Part shown: positions 1-7,634 of the stretch, in pieces
Layout: the number at the start of each line of letters is the position of its first letter
How positions within the stretch are numbered: position 1 is the stretch's first letter
IMG/VR virus record: IMGVR_UViG_3300042319_001471
Coordinates: 1 to 64,000 of that record
From: a virus
Direction: 5' to 3' (one strand)
DNA length: 64,000 bases
Translations under genes and position numbers: made by a program
Notes under the pieces: generated by a model
Databases searched by the model: none
What the model was told of the DNA's origin: nothing
Seen by the model: only the letters and a program-made list of their open reading frames with translations

Positions 1-73
1 TGATCAAATGAATGAAATTTTATTATAAAAGAACTTGAAAATCTAAACGCATCTGCTAAATAAGAATAACGAC

Positions 74-136
74 ATGAGCAACAACCAAAATTATAATCAG
101 GAGAAACCGACACCATCTGGGTGGCGGTGCAAATGA
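74..136 (+). CDS. Tiny ORF, 20 aa, unknown
   Basis: A 20-codon ORF beginning MSNNQNYNQEK and ending SGWRCK, followed 28 bp later by a clear terminator. A CTAAATA box lies at 55-61, 12 bp before the ATG, further away than in most genes here. The start resembles that of another tiny ORF at 10613 (NNQNQE). No function can be given; the case for coding rests on its position between a promoter-like box and a terminator. Confidence 0.35.
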   Translation: MSNNQNYNQEKPTPSGWRCK

Positions 137-164
137 TTATATGGTAATATCCTGTTTCGTTTTC

Positions 165-193
165 ACCCCATCCTTAACAAGATGGGGTTTTTT
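165..193 (+). terminator. Rho-independent terminator
   Basis: An 8-bp perfect stem (ACCCCATC with GATGGGGT) around an 8-base loop, followed by a run of T. It separates upstream transcription from the tRNA cluster. Confidence 0.85.
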
Positions 194-280
194 GTTATCT
201 AGGGGTTATGTGGCCGAACACATTAAAGTCCGAAAGGGAGATTGTGATGAAACAAGCACACTGAATGTTTTTAATATTAT
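194..280. other. Spacer before the tRNA cluster
   Basis: Between the terminator and the first tRNA. It contains a GGGAG ribosome-site-like run before a five-codon reading frame at 247, which is too short to call. No promoter that I would defend is visible. Confidence 0.3.
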
Positions 281-357
281 GAGAGTGAAGCTTATTTGGT
301 AAAGCAACGGACTTTTAATCCGTGGTCTTGTGGGTTCAAATCCCGCGACTCTCACCA
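281..357 (+). tRNA. tRNA-Lys (UUU)
   Basis: Cloverleaf folds with anticodon stem ACGGA/TCCGT and loop CTTTTAA, giving anticodon UUU. The T arm has the TTCAAAT loop. The acceptor stem pairs except for a G-G mismatch at the seventh pair. CCA is encoded. Confidence 0.9.
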
Positions 358-359
358 AA

Positions 360-434
360 TCTCAGGTAGCTCAATGGTAGAGCGGGAAACTGTTAATTTC
401 TAGGTTGTAGGTTCGAATCCTACCCTGAGAGCCA
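360..434 (+). tRNA. tRNA-Asn (GUU)
   Basis: Acceptor TCTCAGG/CCTGAGA, anticodon stem GGAAA/TTTCT with loop CTGTTAA (anticodon GUU), T arm GTAGG/CCTAC with TTCGAAT loop. Discriminator G and encoded CCA. It starts three bases after the Lys tRNA. Confidence 0.92.
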
Positions 435-560
435 TTTTATAAAATCTTGGGCTGAGTATGTCCCCAAATCAAAAAACTGCTTCGGAGAGGATCGTAATAG
501 TGATCATCGTTCGCTGTCGAAAGACTAATGCCTCCGTCAACAAATAAGCGAGCCAATTTT
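435..560. other. Spacer in tRNA cluster, possible tRNA-Tyr remnant
   Basis: No intact tRNA or gene is visible in these 126 bases. A 12-base stretch at 447-458 (TTGGGCTGAGTA) is identical to part of the tRNA-Tyr variable arm at 774-785, so this may be debris of a lost tRNA copy; chance similarity is not excluded. Confidence 0.25.
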
Positions 561-632
561 GCTTCTGTCGTCTAATGGTTAGGACGGGTGGTTTTCATCC
601 ACCAAATAGGGGTTCGATTCCCCTCAGAAGTG
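561..632 (+). tRNA. tRNA-Glu (UUC)
   Basis: Acceptor GCTTCTG/CAGAAGT, anticodon stem GGTGG/CCACC with loop TTTTCAT (anticodon UUC), T arm AGGGG/CCCCT with TTCGATT loop. CCA is not encoded, so it must be added after transcription. Confidence 0.92.
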
Positions 633-637
633 TCAAT

Positions 638-710
638 GCCGTAGTAGCTCAGTTGGTAGAGCGTCGAATTTGTAATTCGGTGGTCGGGGATTCGAATTCC
701 TCCTACGGCT
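638..710 (+). tRNA. tRNA-Thr (UGU)
   Basis: Perfect acceptor GCCGTAG/CTACGGC, D arm GCTCAGTTGGTAGAGC, anticodon loop TTTGTAA (anticodon UGU). CCA is not encoded; a run of seven T follows, which may help end or process the transcript. Confidence 0.92.
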
Positions 711-723
711 CTTTTTTTAATAT

Positions 724-810
724 GTGTCACCGTCAAAGTTGGAGAGTTGAGAATGACTGTAAATCATTTGCCTTTGGGCTGAGTAGGTTCGAATCCTATG
801 TGACACACCA
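724..810 (+). tRNA. tRNA-Tyr (GUA), long variable arm
   Basis: Perfect acceptor GTGTCAC/GTGACAC, anticodon stem AATGA/TCATT with loop CTGTAAA (anticodon GUA), T arm with TTCGAAT. The 87-base length reflects the long variable arm normal for bacterial tRNA-Tyr. CCA is encoded. Confidence 0.92.
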
Positions 811-813
811 TAT

Positions 814-911
814 CTAGGTGTTGCGATAGCTTGGTAATCGGGGTAGCTTGGAACTACTTGGGGGCAGTAAGTGTCTGTCTCTCGCAGGTTCGAATCCTGT
901 CACCTAGACCA
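814..911 (+). tRNA. tRNA-Pro-like (UGG) with long variable arm
   Basis: Acceptor CTAGGTG/CACCTAG is perfect, D stem CGAT/ATCG, anticodon stem GGTAG/CTACT with loop CTTGGAA, so the anticodon reads UGG (Pro). C1-G72 and A73 fit bacterial tRNA-Pro. The variable region (859-883) is 25 bases and forms a GGCAG/CTGTC hairpin, as in Ser, Leu or Tyr tRNAs, not Pro. A one-base shift would read GGA (Ser) but breaks the anticodon stem. CCA is encoded. The tRNA call is firm; its amino acid is not. Confidence 0.7.
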
Positions 912-921
912 TTTTTATAAT

Positions 922-1002
922 TGATGCGTAGTGTAACGGTTTTTTAGCACTAGAGGTTTTGATCCTCTCAGAGATTGGGTTCGATTCCCTCAGCATCTAC
1001 CA
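922..1002 (+). tRNA. tRNA-Gln (UUG), irregular stems
   Basis: Anticodon stem AGAGG/CCTCT with loop TTTTGAT gives UUG. The acceptor core GATGC/GCATC pairs, but the first and seventh pairs mismatch; the T stem has only three clear G-C pairs and the D loop is long and T-rich. CCA is encoded. It may be functional or decaying. Confidence 0.7.
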
Positions 1003-1018
1003 TTTTCCACATTATCCC

Positions 1019-1025
1019 TTAAATA
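1019..1025 (+). promoter_or_regulatory. Late-type box TTAAATA
   Basis: TTAAATA, 5 bp before the ATG at 1031; it fixes the start of that gene just after the tRNA-Gln gene. Confidence 0.65.
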
Positions 1026-1030
1026 ATAAC

Positions 1031-3055
1031 ATGATTTTCCAACTCCAAGAACTCTACGAATCCGTCCTCATCACAGAGATGAACCAAAAGGTCGTGGATT
1101 ATCTCAACCAACATTCGGATGTCTTACCTTTTGATCATATTTTTGGAGACAAAATGCGTGTGGCATTTCCAATCGGGACGGACATCACGGCTCAGAGTAT
1201 CATGGATGACCTGAAAAGAATTCAGCATTTTGACAAGGTGGATTTGAAAAAAGGGGAAGTCATCAGAAAAATAAAGCTTGATCCAAAATATGGGCAGGGG
1301 GAACACAAGGAACAGAAAATCAACATTGGTAAAGCCATTGCTGCCCTGAAAGTATCGGAGAATAAAAAGAAAAAATATCTGGATTGGTTTGCAATGTATA
1401 AGGACAATCTGGAATCCGCGTTTGAGAAACCGGAATTCATAGTCATCCTTTCCCGCGCTCCCATTGATGTGGTTCGCATGTCCGATCACCGCAACATATC
1501 ATCCTGTCATTCCCAAGGTGGGGGATATTTCCAGTGTGCCATCCAAGAAGCCATTTCAGGAGGTGCTGTGGCTTATGTGGTGCGAGAAGAGGATTTCAAT
1601 GAGCTTACGGAAGAGGACTTTCAGAAGAGGGAAATATTCGTTGATTCCGACAGGGGCATATCCGGTGCATATGGATTGCGCCCCATGTCCCGTTTGCGTG
1701 TTCGTCGATTGGTGGATGATTACGGAGATGAGATTGCCATTCCCGATACCAAGATATATGGAGATACCGCAATCCCCAATTTCTACAAATCCTTGGTAAA
1801 TTATCTGAAAAATAAACAAACAACCACTCCCGAAGATTTCCGTGGTAATTCCTATACGAAAAAGGGGGGAACTTATTATGATGATGAAATCCTTGATCTG
1901 GTTGCCAATTATTTCACGGATGAGGAATCCACCCAAGACTCATCCGATTTCAAACGAATAAACCATGATCGGGATGATGAAAGGGGGGAAAGCAGACATT
2001 CCCAATTGGGTCTGGAAGATGAACTGGAAGAAATAAAAGAGGAATATAACGGCAGGTTGACATATAGTAGTGTTGATTATTACTTGATGGACGATGAAGA
2101 AGTATATTTCCAAGCAAGCGGAACATCAACCATCGATTTAACCAAGTTCAATTTACCGGATGATGTCGAGTTGGAAGCTGAAGATTATGATGTGAGTAAA
2201 GCTAGGGATGGGAAATATGATGATGATTATGAGTATTCCCAATTGTTCCAATACATATATGACGCTACCGACATCAACATATATCGAATGATCCTAACCA
2301 ACACCAGCTTGGAAATCCACTTTTCAGAAGAGGAATATCATAATGATTCCGATAAATTTGATACATATTGTCACTATATGAAGAATTTTGACGATAAGAT
2401 TGAGGATATGTTGGATGATGAGGATGAGCTTTATACAGTGCTTATTGATGGTGGGTTTATAAAAACCGCTGCAAGCGGAGATAGCAATTTCTCCATGATT
2501 GAAGATTATATTGAAATGGAAGAAGAACCGTTCGACACCCTGACAATTTCAGGCAACGATGTCAGGAAATCCTTTACTGTAAGATTTCCAAGCAGACTTA
2601 TTATTCTTGAGGATTTCCGCCATGCTCTTCAGGGTGTTATGGATAGTAAACATGGTCAATCAAAAGGAGTGTTGGAAAACATCATAACAAAACTGGCTAT
2701 GGAAAATTTCAAACCGAAGTTGGATAATGATCCGGCGCAGTTACAATTTGACAAATTTTTCGAGTCGTATTCCAATCCTCTGGATGGGGTTGATTATATG
2801 TTGTCGGGTAATACACATTTCAATTATGGGGATTTGGAATTCACAAATCTCAAAATGCTCTTTCCCAAAATGGATAATAAAAATTATCAATTCGTTCAAT
2901 TTGTTGATGATATGTATCCCCACATTATAAATGCTTTTAGATTGTATGCCTTACACATGTTGAAAACCGTAGCAACCAACCCTGAAGAATTTGAAGATTT
3001 ATCCAAAAAATACAATTATCCACAATTGTATAAACTCTATTATAAATATCTATAA
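1031..3055 (+). CDS. Large acidic phage protein, unknown function
   Basis: 674 residues. I do not recognise the family with certainty. The start at 1031 is chosen because of the TTAAATA box 5 bp upstream; a longer frame would run into tRNA-Gln. The N-terminus (FQLQELYESVLITE) looks like the capsid-targeting sequence of T4 internal head proteins, with a possible prohead-protease site (L/I-x-E) after residue 16. A conserved-looking block at about 158-170 (SCHSQGGGYFQCA) is followed by a hydrophobic/basic region. The rest is rich in Asp and Glu. Its late box and leader suggest a protein packaged in the head; this is inference. Confidence 0.75.
   Translation: MIFQLQELYESVLITEMNQKVVDYLNQHSDVLPFDHIFGDKMRVAFPIGTDITAQSIMDDLKRIQHFDKVDLKKGEVIRKIKLDPKYGQGEHKEQKINIGKAIAALKVSENKKKKYLDWFAMYKDNLESAFEKPEFIVILSRAPIDVVRMSDHRNISSCHSQGGGYFQCAIQEAISGGAVAYVVREEDFNELTEEDFQKREIFVDSDRGISGAYGLRPMSRLRVRRLVDDYGDEIAIPDTKIYGDTAIPNFYKSLVNYLKNKQTTTPEDFRGNSYTKKGGTYYDDEILDLVANYFTDEESTQDSSDFKRINHDRDDERGESRHSQLGLEDELEEIKEEYNGRLTYSSVDYYLMDDEEVYFQASGTSTIDLTKFNLPDDVELEAEDYDVSKARDGKYDDDYEYSQLFQYIYDATDINIYRMILTNTSLEIHFSEEEYHNDSDKFDTYCHYMKNFDDKIEDMLDDEDELYTVLIDGGFIKTAASGDSNFSMIEDYIEMEEEPFDTLTISGNDVRKSFTVRFPSRLIILEDFRHALQGVMDSKHGQSKGVLENIITKLAMENFKPKLDNDPAQLQFDKFFESYSNPLDGVDYMLSGNTHFNYGDLEFTNLKMLFPKMDNKNYQFVQFVDDMYPHIINAFRLYALHMLKTVATNPEEFEDLSKKYNYPQLYKLYYKYL
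3041..3048 (+). promoter_or_regulatory. Late-type box TATAAATA
   Basis: Exact T4 late consensus TATAAATA, inside the end of the upstream gene and 11 bp before the ATG at 3060, so here a short leader is possible. Confidence 0.5.
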
Positions 3056-3059
3056 AAAT

Positions 3060-4583
3060 ATGGAAAGATTTCATAAATTATATCACCGACTCATGCGTGA
3101 ATACGTGGAGGATTTTGATGAGAAGTGGAATACCGCTGTCAAAGAATCGGAAGAACTCCAAGTTGCTTTGGATTTGATGAAGAATATCAAGGCAAAATTA
3201 CAAGGAGAAATCTATATCGTTGGGGGAGTTCCCCGTGATCTACTCATGGGTAACGCAATTGATGATGTGGATTTGGCTACCAATATTCCCGTGGAAGAAT
3301 TGGAAAAACATTTTGAATTGAGAAATATTTCCAAGAACGATTCCCAACCCGTGTATGCCATTCTCTGGAAAGGTTATGTTTATGATCTGGCAAAATTCAG
3401 AACCGACTCCGGCGATATTGGAAGACAATCCAACATATCAACAGAAACAGATTCATTTGAAAAGGATACGGAGCGGCGAGATTTAACAATCAATTCTTTC
3501 GGGTTGGATGAAGAGGGTAAGATCGTGGATTACCAAGGTGGTCTGGAAGATTTGAAGAACAAGATCGTCCGTGCCGTGGGAGACGCAAAACAAAGATTTC
3601 TGGAAGACGCTACGAGAATCCTCCGTGTCTTTCGTTTTGCCGCCAAGATGGATTTTGAAATTGAGGATAATACCAAAGCTGCCGCAATTGAATTGAAGCA
3701 TCTCCTCCAAGACCCCAAGGCAATTTCCCAAGAAAGCATTTCCAAGGAATTTTTCAAATCCGCCAAAACGGGACAAACGCTTGCGAATTTCCTAAAGAAA
3801 TTACAGGACACCAAAATCCTCCATGATATCCTTCCCGAATTTACCACGATGGAAGGATATGATCACGACCCACAACACCACCCCGAAGGGGATTCCCAAG
3901 TTCTGGGACACATCTATGAATGTCTAAAGGCATCACCATACAAAGACCCTGTGATCAATCTGGCAGTTCTCTTCCATGACTTCGGGAAAGCCACTACCAG
4001 AGGAAAGAAAGATAATGGTTTCAGTAATTATCATGGACACGAATCGGCGGGAGTTCCCATTGTTGAGGAAATTTTCAAAAGATTGCGTTTTGCGGAATTA
4101 TCCCCCCAAGATAAAAAGAACATATTGGCAGCAGTTGATAAACATATGCTTGTTCACAATTTAGATAAATTGAATATCAAGACTCTCACCAAGCTGATTC
4201 AGAATCCATCATGGGAAACCATCAAAGCAGTTGGTTACTGTGATGAAGCATCCCGTGGTTCTGGTCTTTTCAATAAACAGGAATTTTGGGAGAAGATCAA
4301 AAGGGCGGAAGAGAAGGTTTCCAACATTGGAGGATCGGAAGATGACACCAGAAAACTTCTGAAACAATATTTCAGTGGTGATAAATTAATGCAATGGTTT
4401 CCAATTCTTGTCAAGGATAAATCCAAATTCAAGGATATCACAGCAGCCTTGCAAGAATATGTTCTAGAAGAATTGAATGCTGGTAGGGAACCGAATGAAG
4501 AGGAAATGAAAACAATTGCTTCCGGTATTTTGAAGGGGAACCAATTCAATGAATGGGTTACATATTTTCATTCATTGAATTAA
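3060..4583 (+). CDS. cca: CCA-adding enzyme (tRNA nucleotidyltransferase)
   Basis: 507 residues. It should add or repair the CCA 3' end of tRNAs, fitting the nearby tRNA cluster, where the Glu and Thr genes lack CCA. Class II poly(A)/CCA polymerase motifs are present: GGVPRDLLMG (about 55-64), metal-binding DDVDLAT (68-74), ERRDLTIN (138-145) and EDATRILRVFRFA (182-194). A C-terminal HD phosphohydrolase domain has FHDFGK at about 305, as in longer bacterial enzymes. The first 20 residues (MERFHKLYHRLMREYVEDF) precede the catalytic fold and resemble a capsid-targeting leader. It starts 4 bp after the previous stop. Family call is firm; packaging in the virion is inference. Confidence 0.92.
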   Translation: MERFHKLYHRLMREYVEDFDEKWNTAVKESEELQVALDLMKNIKAKLQGEIYIVGGVPRDLLMGNAIDDVDLATNIPVEELEKHFELRNISKNDSQPVYAILWKGYVYDLAKFRTDSGDIGRQSNISTETDSFEKDTERRDLTINSFGLDEEGKIVDYQGGLEDLKNKIVRAVGDAKQRFLEDATRILRVFRFAAKMDFEIEDNTKAAAIELKHLLQDPKAISQESISKEFFKSAKTGQTLANFLKKLQDTKILHDILPEFTTMEGYDHDPQHHPEGDSQVLGHIYECLKASPYKDPVINLAVLFHDFGKATTRGKKDNGFSNYHGHESAGVPIVEEIFKRLRFAELSPQDKKNILAAVDKHMLVHNLDKLNIKTLTKLIQNPSWETIKAVGYCDEASRGSGLFNKQEFWEKIKRAEEKVSNIGGSEDDTRKLLKQYFSGDKLMQWFPILVKDKSKFKDITAALQEYVLEELNAGREPNEEEMKTIASGILKGNQFNEWVTYFHSLN

Positions 4584-5348
4584 TTATCTCACAAGCCCAA
4601 TCAGCTTCGCCACTTGGGGACTGACATGCGGTTTAAAATCCTCCGCTGAACGGAACCCCGCCCGAAGATCAAGTGTTTCCTTGGATACTTTCATTCTTTT
4701 AAGTTTGGAATAAAGACTTCCAGTATTGTGTTCCAAGTCCATGAATTTGACAAAGGCGTTCATAAGATTTTGAACCTTCTCCCTACGAATAGCATTATCC
4801 AGTTGGCGGGTGGTTTCCGTAATAGTCACCCATTTATCCCCACCATAAAGATTTGCATATTGTTCCCAAAATGGCGCGGATAATATATCAAGGGTATCCC
4901 CATAATCAAACACGGAGAACCAAATTCCCCCTTTACCGCCATTATAAGCTTTTGCCAATTTTGGCATCATATCATTTTCCTTAAACCAATCCACCACCAC
5001 TTGAGAGGGGATTAGGTATTCGTCGAAGATATTTTCAGCTTCATCTGCAATGGCTTCCTTGGATTCTTCCAAAAGGGTATTGGAAATAACCACCAGAGCT
5101 TCCTCAAAATAGCGGTCAACCTTTTCCCTGACCTTATAATTGCGAACGTTGGTGTCTTCGTAGCCATAAGAAGCCTTACCCCCTCCAAGCTCCCACCACA
5201 GGGCATATAAGGCATATAAATCCATTATCGCCTTATCTCCGGTGGATGGGTAAGTGTATTGCGCCTCCAGAAGCATCCTACGCCTACGGTTGGTTGGGGG
5301 GAGTTCCCCGTTTACAAATTTTTCGTAAAATGTCTTGAAGCTTTCCAT
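4584..5348 (-). CDS. Late phage protein, unknown function
   Basis: 254 residues, no family recognised. The N-terminus MESFKTFYEKF, with basic NRRRRM then LLEAQ, matches the pattern of T4 capsid-targeting sequences, and LLE-A would suit the prohead protease. A TTAAATA box lies 5 bp before the ATG. The 3' end abuts the convergent CCA-enzyme gene with no gap. The middle is rich in Tyr and Trp and the end is basic. Likely a minor head protein, by inference only. Confidence 0.75.
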   Translation of the reverse strand: MESFKTFYEKFVNGELPPTNRRRRMLLEAQYTYPSTGDKAIMDLYALYALWWELGGGKASYGYEDTNVRNYKVREKVDRYFEEALVVISNTLLEESKEAIADEAENIFDEYLIPSQVVVDWFKENDMMPKLAKAYNGGKGGIWFSVFDYGDTLDILSAPFWEQYANLYGGDKWVTITETTRQLDNAIRREKVQNLMNAFVKFMDLEHNTGSLYSKLKRMKVSKETLDLRAGFRSAEDFKPHVSPQVAKLIGLVR

Positions 5349-5353
5349 TTGAT

Positions 5354-5360
5354 TATTTAA
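5354..5360 (-). promoter_or_regulatory. Late-type box TTAAATA
   Basis: TTAAATA, 5 bp before the ATG at 5348. Confidence 0.65.
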
Positions 5361-5402
5361 TCACTTTATAATAATCTAGTTTTTAATCCAGCATTCTTAC
5401 AC

Positions 5403-5465
5403 TCATTCACCTTCCACATTATCATCATCTTTCCATTCCTCTAAAAGCTCTTCCTTTGTTTTCAT
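5403..5465 (-). CDS. Tiny ORF, 20 aa
   Basis: MKTKEELLEEWKDDDNVEGE. Its ATG overlaps the stop of the preceding gene (ATGA), and GGAGG lies 5 bp before it, so translation by coupling is plausible. No function can be assigned. Confidence 0.4.
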   Translation of the reverse strand: MKTKEELLEEWKDDDNVEGE

Positions 5466-5635
5466 CTAATACCTCCAGCACTTCCAAATGTTCCGTTGAT
5501 CATTTTCTCCGCACCTTTCCTAGTTCCGTATGTTTCATCAGACAATGATCCGTCTTTGCATTTAATTTTAAATCCGCCACCGATCCCTCTGTATCTCACA
5601 ACAGTTGCCTTATAATGTGGATGTTTTTTATTCAT
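5462..5635 (-). CDS. Small basic protein, 57 aa
   Basis: Begins MNKKHPHYKATVV and ends FGSAGGIR; Gly- and Lys-rich, with a probable small beta fold around YRGIGGGFKIKCKDG. Its ATG overlaps the upstream stop by ATGA and it passes translation to the 20-residue ORF the same way. No family recognised. Confidence 0.55.
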   Translation of the reverse strand: MNKKHPHYKATVVRYRGIGGGFKIKCKDGSLSDETYGTRKGAEKMINGTFGSAGGIR

Positions 5636-5937
5636 AATGTTTTAATGTGATTAACTATTTTTTGCGATCCCAATATGTCATCCCATTTCAAAAACCCATA
5701 ATATTTTTCCACTACCTTACAAATTAATTTTTGTTGATATGTTGAGGCATTTTTATTAATTACAACCTTATCATAATACCATCCATCATATAAACATCCC
5801 TCGATGTTATTGGTTTTATAAAATATAAAAGACATAGATGGTGATAAATCATACACATCTTTGTCAGATAAAGAATGAAAATACTGTGATTTTTCTTCAA
5901 TCGTTTTCTGATGAAAATTATTTGGTAATTTCTTCAT
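5632..5937 (-). CDS. Small unknown protein, 101 aa
   Basis: Starts MKKLPNNFHQ; a longer frame would add 11 residues. GGAGG almost touches this ATG, so the exact start is uncertain (5952 is an alternative). It overlaps the end of the upstream membrane-protein gene and the start of the downstream gene. Rich in Tyr and Lys. No recognised domain. Confidence 0.6.
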   Translation of the reverse strand: MKKLPNNFHQKTIEEKSQYFHSLSDKDVYDLSPSMSFIFYKTNNIEGCLYDGWYYDKVVINKNASTYQQKLICKVVEKYYGFLKWDDILGSQKIVNHIKTL

Positions 5938-6226
5938 CCTCCACTTTACCATCATCCAGATATTTGTCAAGCACCATCGTCAGATAGTCTGCAAACCAGC
6001 AGATTACAGATGCGTAGAATCCCCAAAGCGGAATCTCCCAAATGTGGGCAGACCAGAATATTCCAAAGAATACTCCCACCCAAAAGCCCATACACATACA
6101 GCACTTGAGAAGCTTTTCAAAGAATTCCCATTGTCTGAGAAAGACACGAATAGGCTCAAGGATTGATCCGTATTTCAGGATCAAACAACAGCCAATTAAA
6201 ACAAATGATTGAAACCAAAGGCTCAT
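5918..6226 (-). CDS. Small membrane protein
   Basis: 102 residues with about three hydrophobic segments (residues 4-18, 44-60, 66-86), hence probably in the host inner membrane. A CCMCMGFWVGV motif recalls the Cys-x-x-Cys-x-Gly-x-Trp pattern of the DUF1360 family, but this is weak. The acidic tail (KVEDEEITK) would be cytoplasmic. It overlaps the preceding gene by 4 bp. Confidence 0.65.
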   Translation of the reverse strand: MSLWFQSFVLIGCCLILKYGSILEPIRVFLRQWEFFEKLLKCCMCMGFWVGVFFGIFWSAHIWEIPLWGFYASVICWFADYLTMVLDKYLDDGKVEDEEITK

Positions 6227-6420
6227 CCAAGGATCAATTTCTGACTATCAATCGTTTTCACCCCATCGGAAATCAAGAGGGCTTCTTCCTTGCGGACTAC
6301 GATACGATTGCCGTTATCATCCACAATCTCCACCATTCCATCAGCAAGTTCAGTAACGATAGGGCAACTTTTTCCTTTGCAGCACAATTGAACACTATTA
6401 TTTTTTAGAATTTTAATCAT
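6223..6420 (-). CDS. Small protein with Cys cluster
   Basis: 65 residues, starting MIKILKNNSVQLCCKGKSCP. The CCxxxxC cluster near the N-terminus may bind metal; the rest looks like a small beta-rich fold. The start used here follows the upstream gene; a longer frame to 6531 overlaps that gene and is less likely. Function unknown. Confidence 0.6.
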   Translation of the reverse strand: MIKILKNNSVQLCCKGKSCPIVTELADGMVEIVDDNGNRIVVRKEEALLISDGVKTIDSQKLILG

Positions 6421-6427
6421 AACGAAA

Positions 6428-6613
6428 TTATTTAATGAGTTCCAAATCTTTTTCAAGTAAACAAAATTTACCCCAACCTTTATATCTTTCTTCAAGAGGA
6501 ATTGCCACATAAGCAATCTCCCCACTTTCAATCATAGAACCCTCACTTCCAATCTCACACATCCCCCATTTCGGGTCTTGAACTTTATATCCAATCTTGA
6601 AATTTGTATTCAT
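6428..6613 (-). CDS. Small protein, SH3-like pattern
   Basis: 61 residues beginning MNTNFKIGYKVQDPKWGMCEI. The pattern of a short strand, 'GYKVQDPKWG', then acidic turn is typical of small beta-barrel phage proteins, but no family is assigned. It overlaps the upstream SLOG-family gene by 29 bp. A TTAAGTA box lies 6 bp before the ATG. Confidence 0.6.
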   Translation of the reverse strand: MNTNFKIGYKVQDPKWGMCEIGSEGSMIESGEIAYVAIPLEERYKGWGKFCLLEKDLELIK

Positions 6614-6962
6614 TGATTTTACTTAAATCATGGACAAACACTTTCAAACCTTTTTCTTTGGCATATTTGATCATGTGTGCAGTTCCTCTACTTGAGCCAT
6701 CCCACACAGCTATGAGAGCATCGGCATAATCTCCCATTTGTTCATTTCTACGATATCCAGCAGACCTCCCTAGATTTTTCCAATCGGCAGGAAATTCTTT
6801 AATTGGAATATTATTTTCCATTGCCCACTGTTCTCCCATAGTATCAACCCCACGGGCTTTGCCTGACACGACTTCTGTGGGCGACCATGGGCAGGTTTCC
6901 ATGGCTTTTAGGATATCATCGTAATGGACACCCTCTCTTGATCCTGCTAATATTGTAATCAT
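6585..6962 (-). CDS. SLOG-family (DUF2493-like) nucleotide-binding protein
   Basis: 125 residues. Sequence shows the DprA/LOG-type Rossmann pattern: N-terminal ITILAGSREG, then VSGKARGVDTMGEQWA, SAGYRRNEQMGDYADALIA and DGSSRGTAHMI. This family (YspA/DUF2493, SLOG fold) is common in phages and probably binds a nucleotide-derived ligand; its role in infection is not established. It starts 1 bp after the thyX stop, with GGGGAT upstream. Confidence 0.85.
   Translation of the reverse strand: MITILAGSREGVHYDDILKAMETCPWSPTEVVSGKARGVDTMGEQWAMENNIPIKEFPADWKNLGRSAGYRRNEQMGDYADALIAVWDGSSRGTAHMIKYAKEKGLKVFVHDLSKINEYKFQDWI
6620..6626 (-). promoter_or_regulatory. Late-type box TTAAGTA
   Basis: TTAAGTA, 6 bp before the ATG at 6613 and inside the end of the upstream gene; weaker than the others. 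Confidence 0.35.
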
Positions 6963-6963
6963 A

Positions 6964-7599
6964 TTAATATCCCCAAGCGTTTAAAGTGTGTTCAAACGGG
7001 TTCCCCTCGATGTTTTTAACAAGATCAAACATCTGTTGGGCAATTTCTCTTGTTTCTTGTTGGGTGTCACTTTTCAACCGCAATTTCCACATATGAATGA
7101 ATGCCAACAACGATCCAGTCCAGATAAATTGCGTCTCCAAACAAAGCGGCAGGATAACTCTAGCTTGTTCTTTGGCAACACCAGCATCACACAATTCCTT
7201 ATACAATTTCTTACCCAATGTAATATGATGATCCATTTGGCTAATCAAATCCGGTCTATTCAACAACCCATCACTCCCTTGTTTGGACGAAGACGATTGT
7301 TGTCTAAGCTCCTCAACATGATAATAATTATCGGAGAAATCCACATATCTACCACTAATACTGTTGGCTGATAATCCTACCTGATGTTTGAAAAGCTGTC
7401 GTTCCACAAAGATAGGACATTCAATTCTGAATTGTAATTGGGGATGTCGAAAAGGTGCTGTGTGTTTATGCTCCACTAAATACTTGATCAGCTTTTCATC
7501 TTTCTCATCCAAAATATTTTTATTTTTCCCAAAAGAAACTCTAGCCGCATTGACGATCATTAAATCGTCTCCAAAATAATTCATTAGTTCTGCTTTCAT
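6964..7599 (-). CDS. thyX: FAD-dependent thymidylate synthase
   Basis: 211 residues. ThyX methylates dUMP to dTMP with FAD, NADPH and methylene-tetrahydrofolate, supplying thymidine for phage replication with NrdA/NrdB. The family signature RHRxxSxNxxSxRY is seen as KHQVGLSANSISGRY, with FRHPQLQF upstream. I choose the ATG at 7599 because a strong promoter (-10 at 7607-7612) would start transcription at about 7600; the GTG at 7608 and ATG at 7605 lie within or just after the -10. It heads a leftward run of about eight overlapping genes. Confidence 0.93.
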   Translation of the reverse strand: MKAELMNYFGDDLMIVNAARVSFGKNKNILDEKDEKLIKYLVEHKHTAPFRHPQLQFRIECPIFVERQLFKHQVGLSANSISGRYVDFSDNYYHVEELRQQSSSSKQGSDGLLNRPDLISQMDHHITLGKKLYKELCDAGVAKEQARVILPLCLETQFIWTGSLLAFIHMWKLRLKSDTQQETREIAQQMFDLVKNIEGNPFEHTLNAWGY

Positions 7600-7606
7600 T
7601 TCCATC

Positions 7607-7634
7607 ACTATAATAAAATATTTCCCAATGTCAA
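7607..7634 (-). promoter_or_regulatory. Sigma70-type promoter of thyX
   Basis: TTGACA (7629-7634), 16-bp spacer, TATAGT (7607-7612). Start expected near 7600, one base before the ATG, so the mRNA would be nearly leaderless. It lies back to back with the late box of the rightward gene at 7648. Confidence 0.75.

Noticed and set aside
575-817. An 80-codon rightward reading frame inside the tRNA cluster
   Set aside because: It lies across tRNA-Glu, tRNA-Thr and tRNA-Tyr genes, so it is a chance frame.
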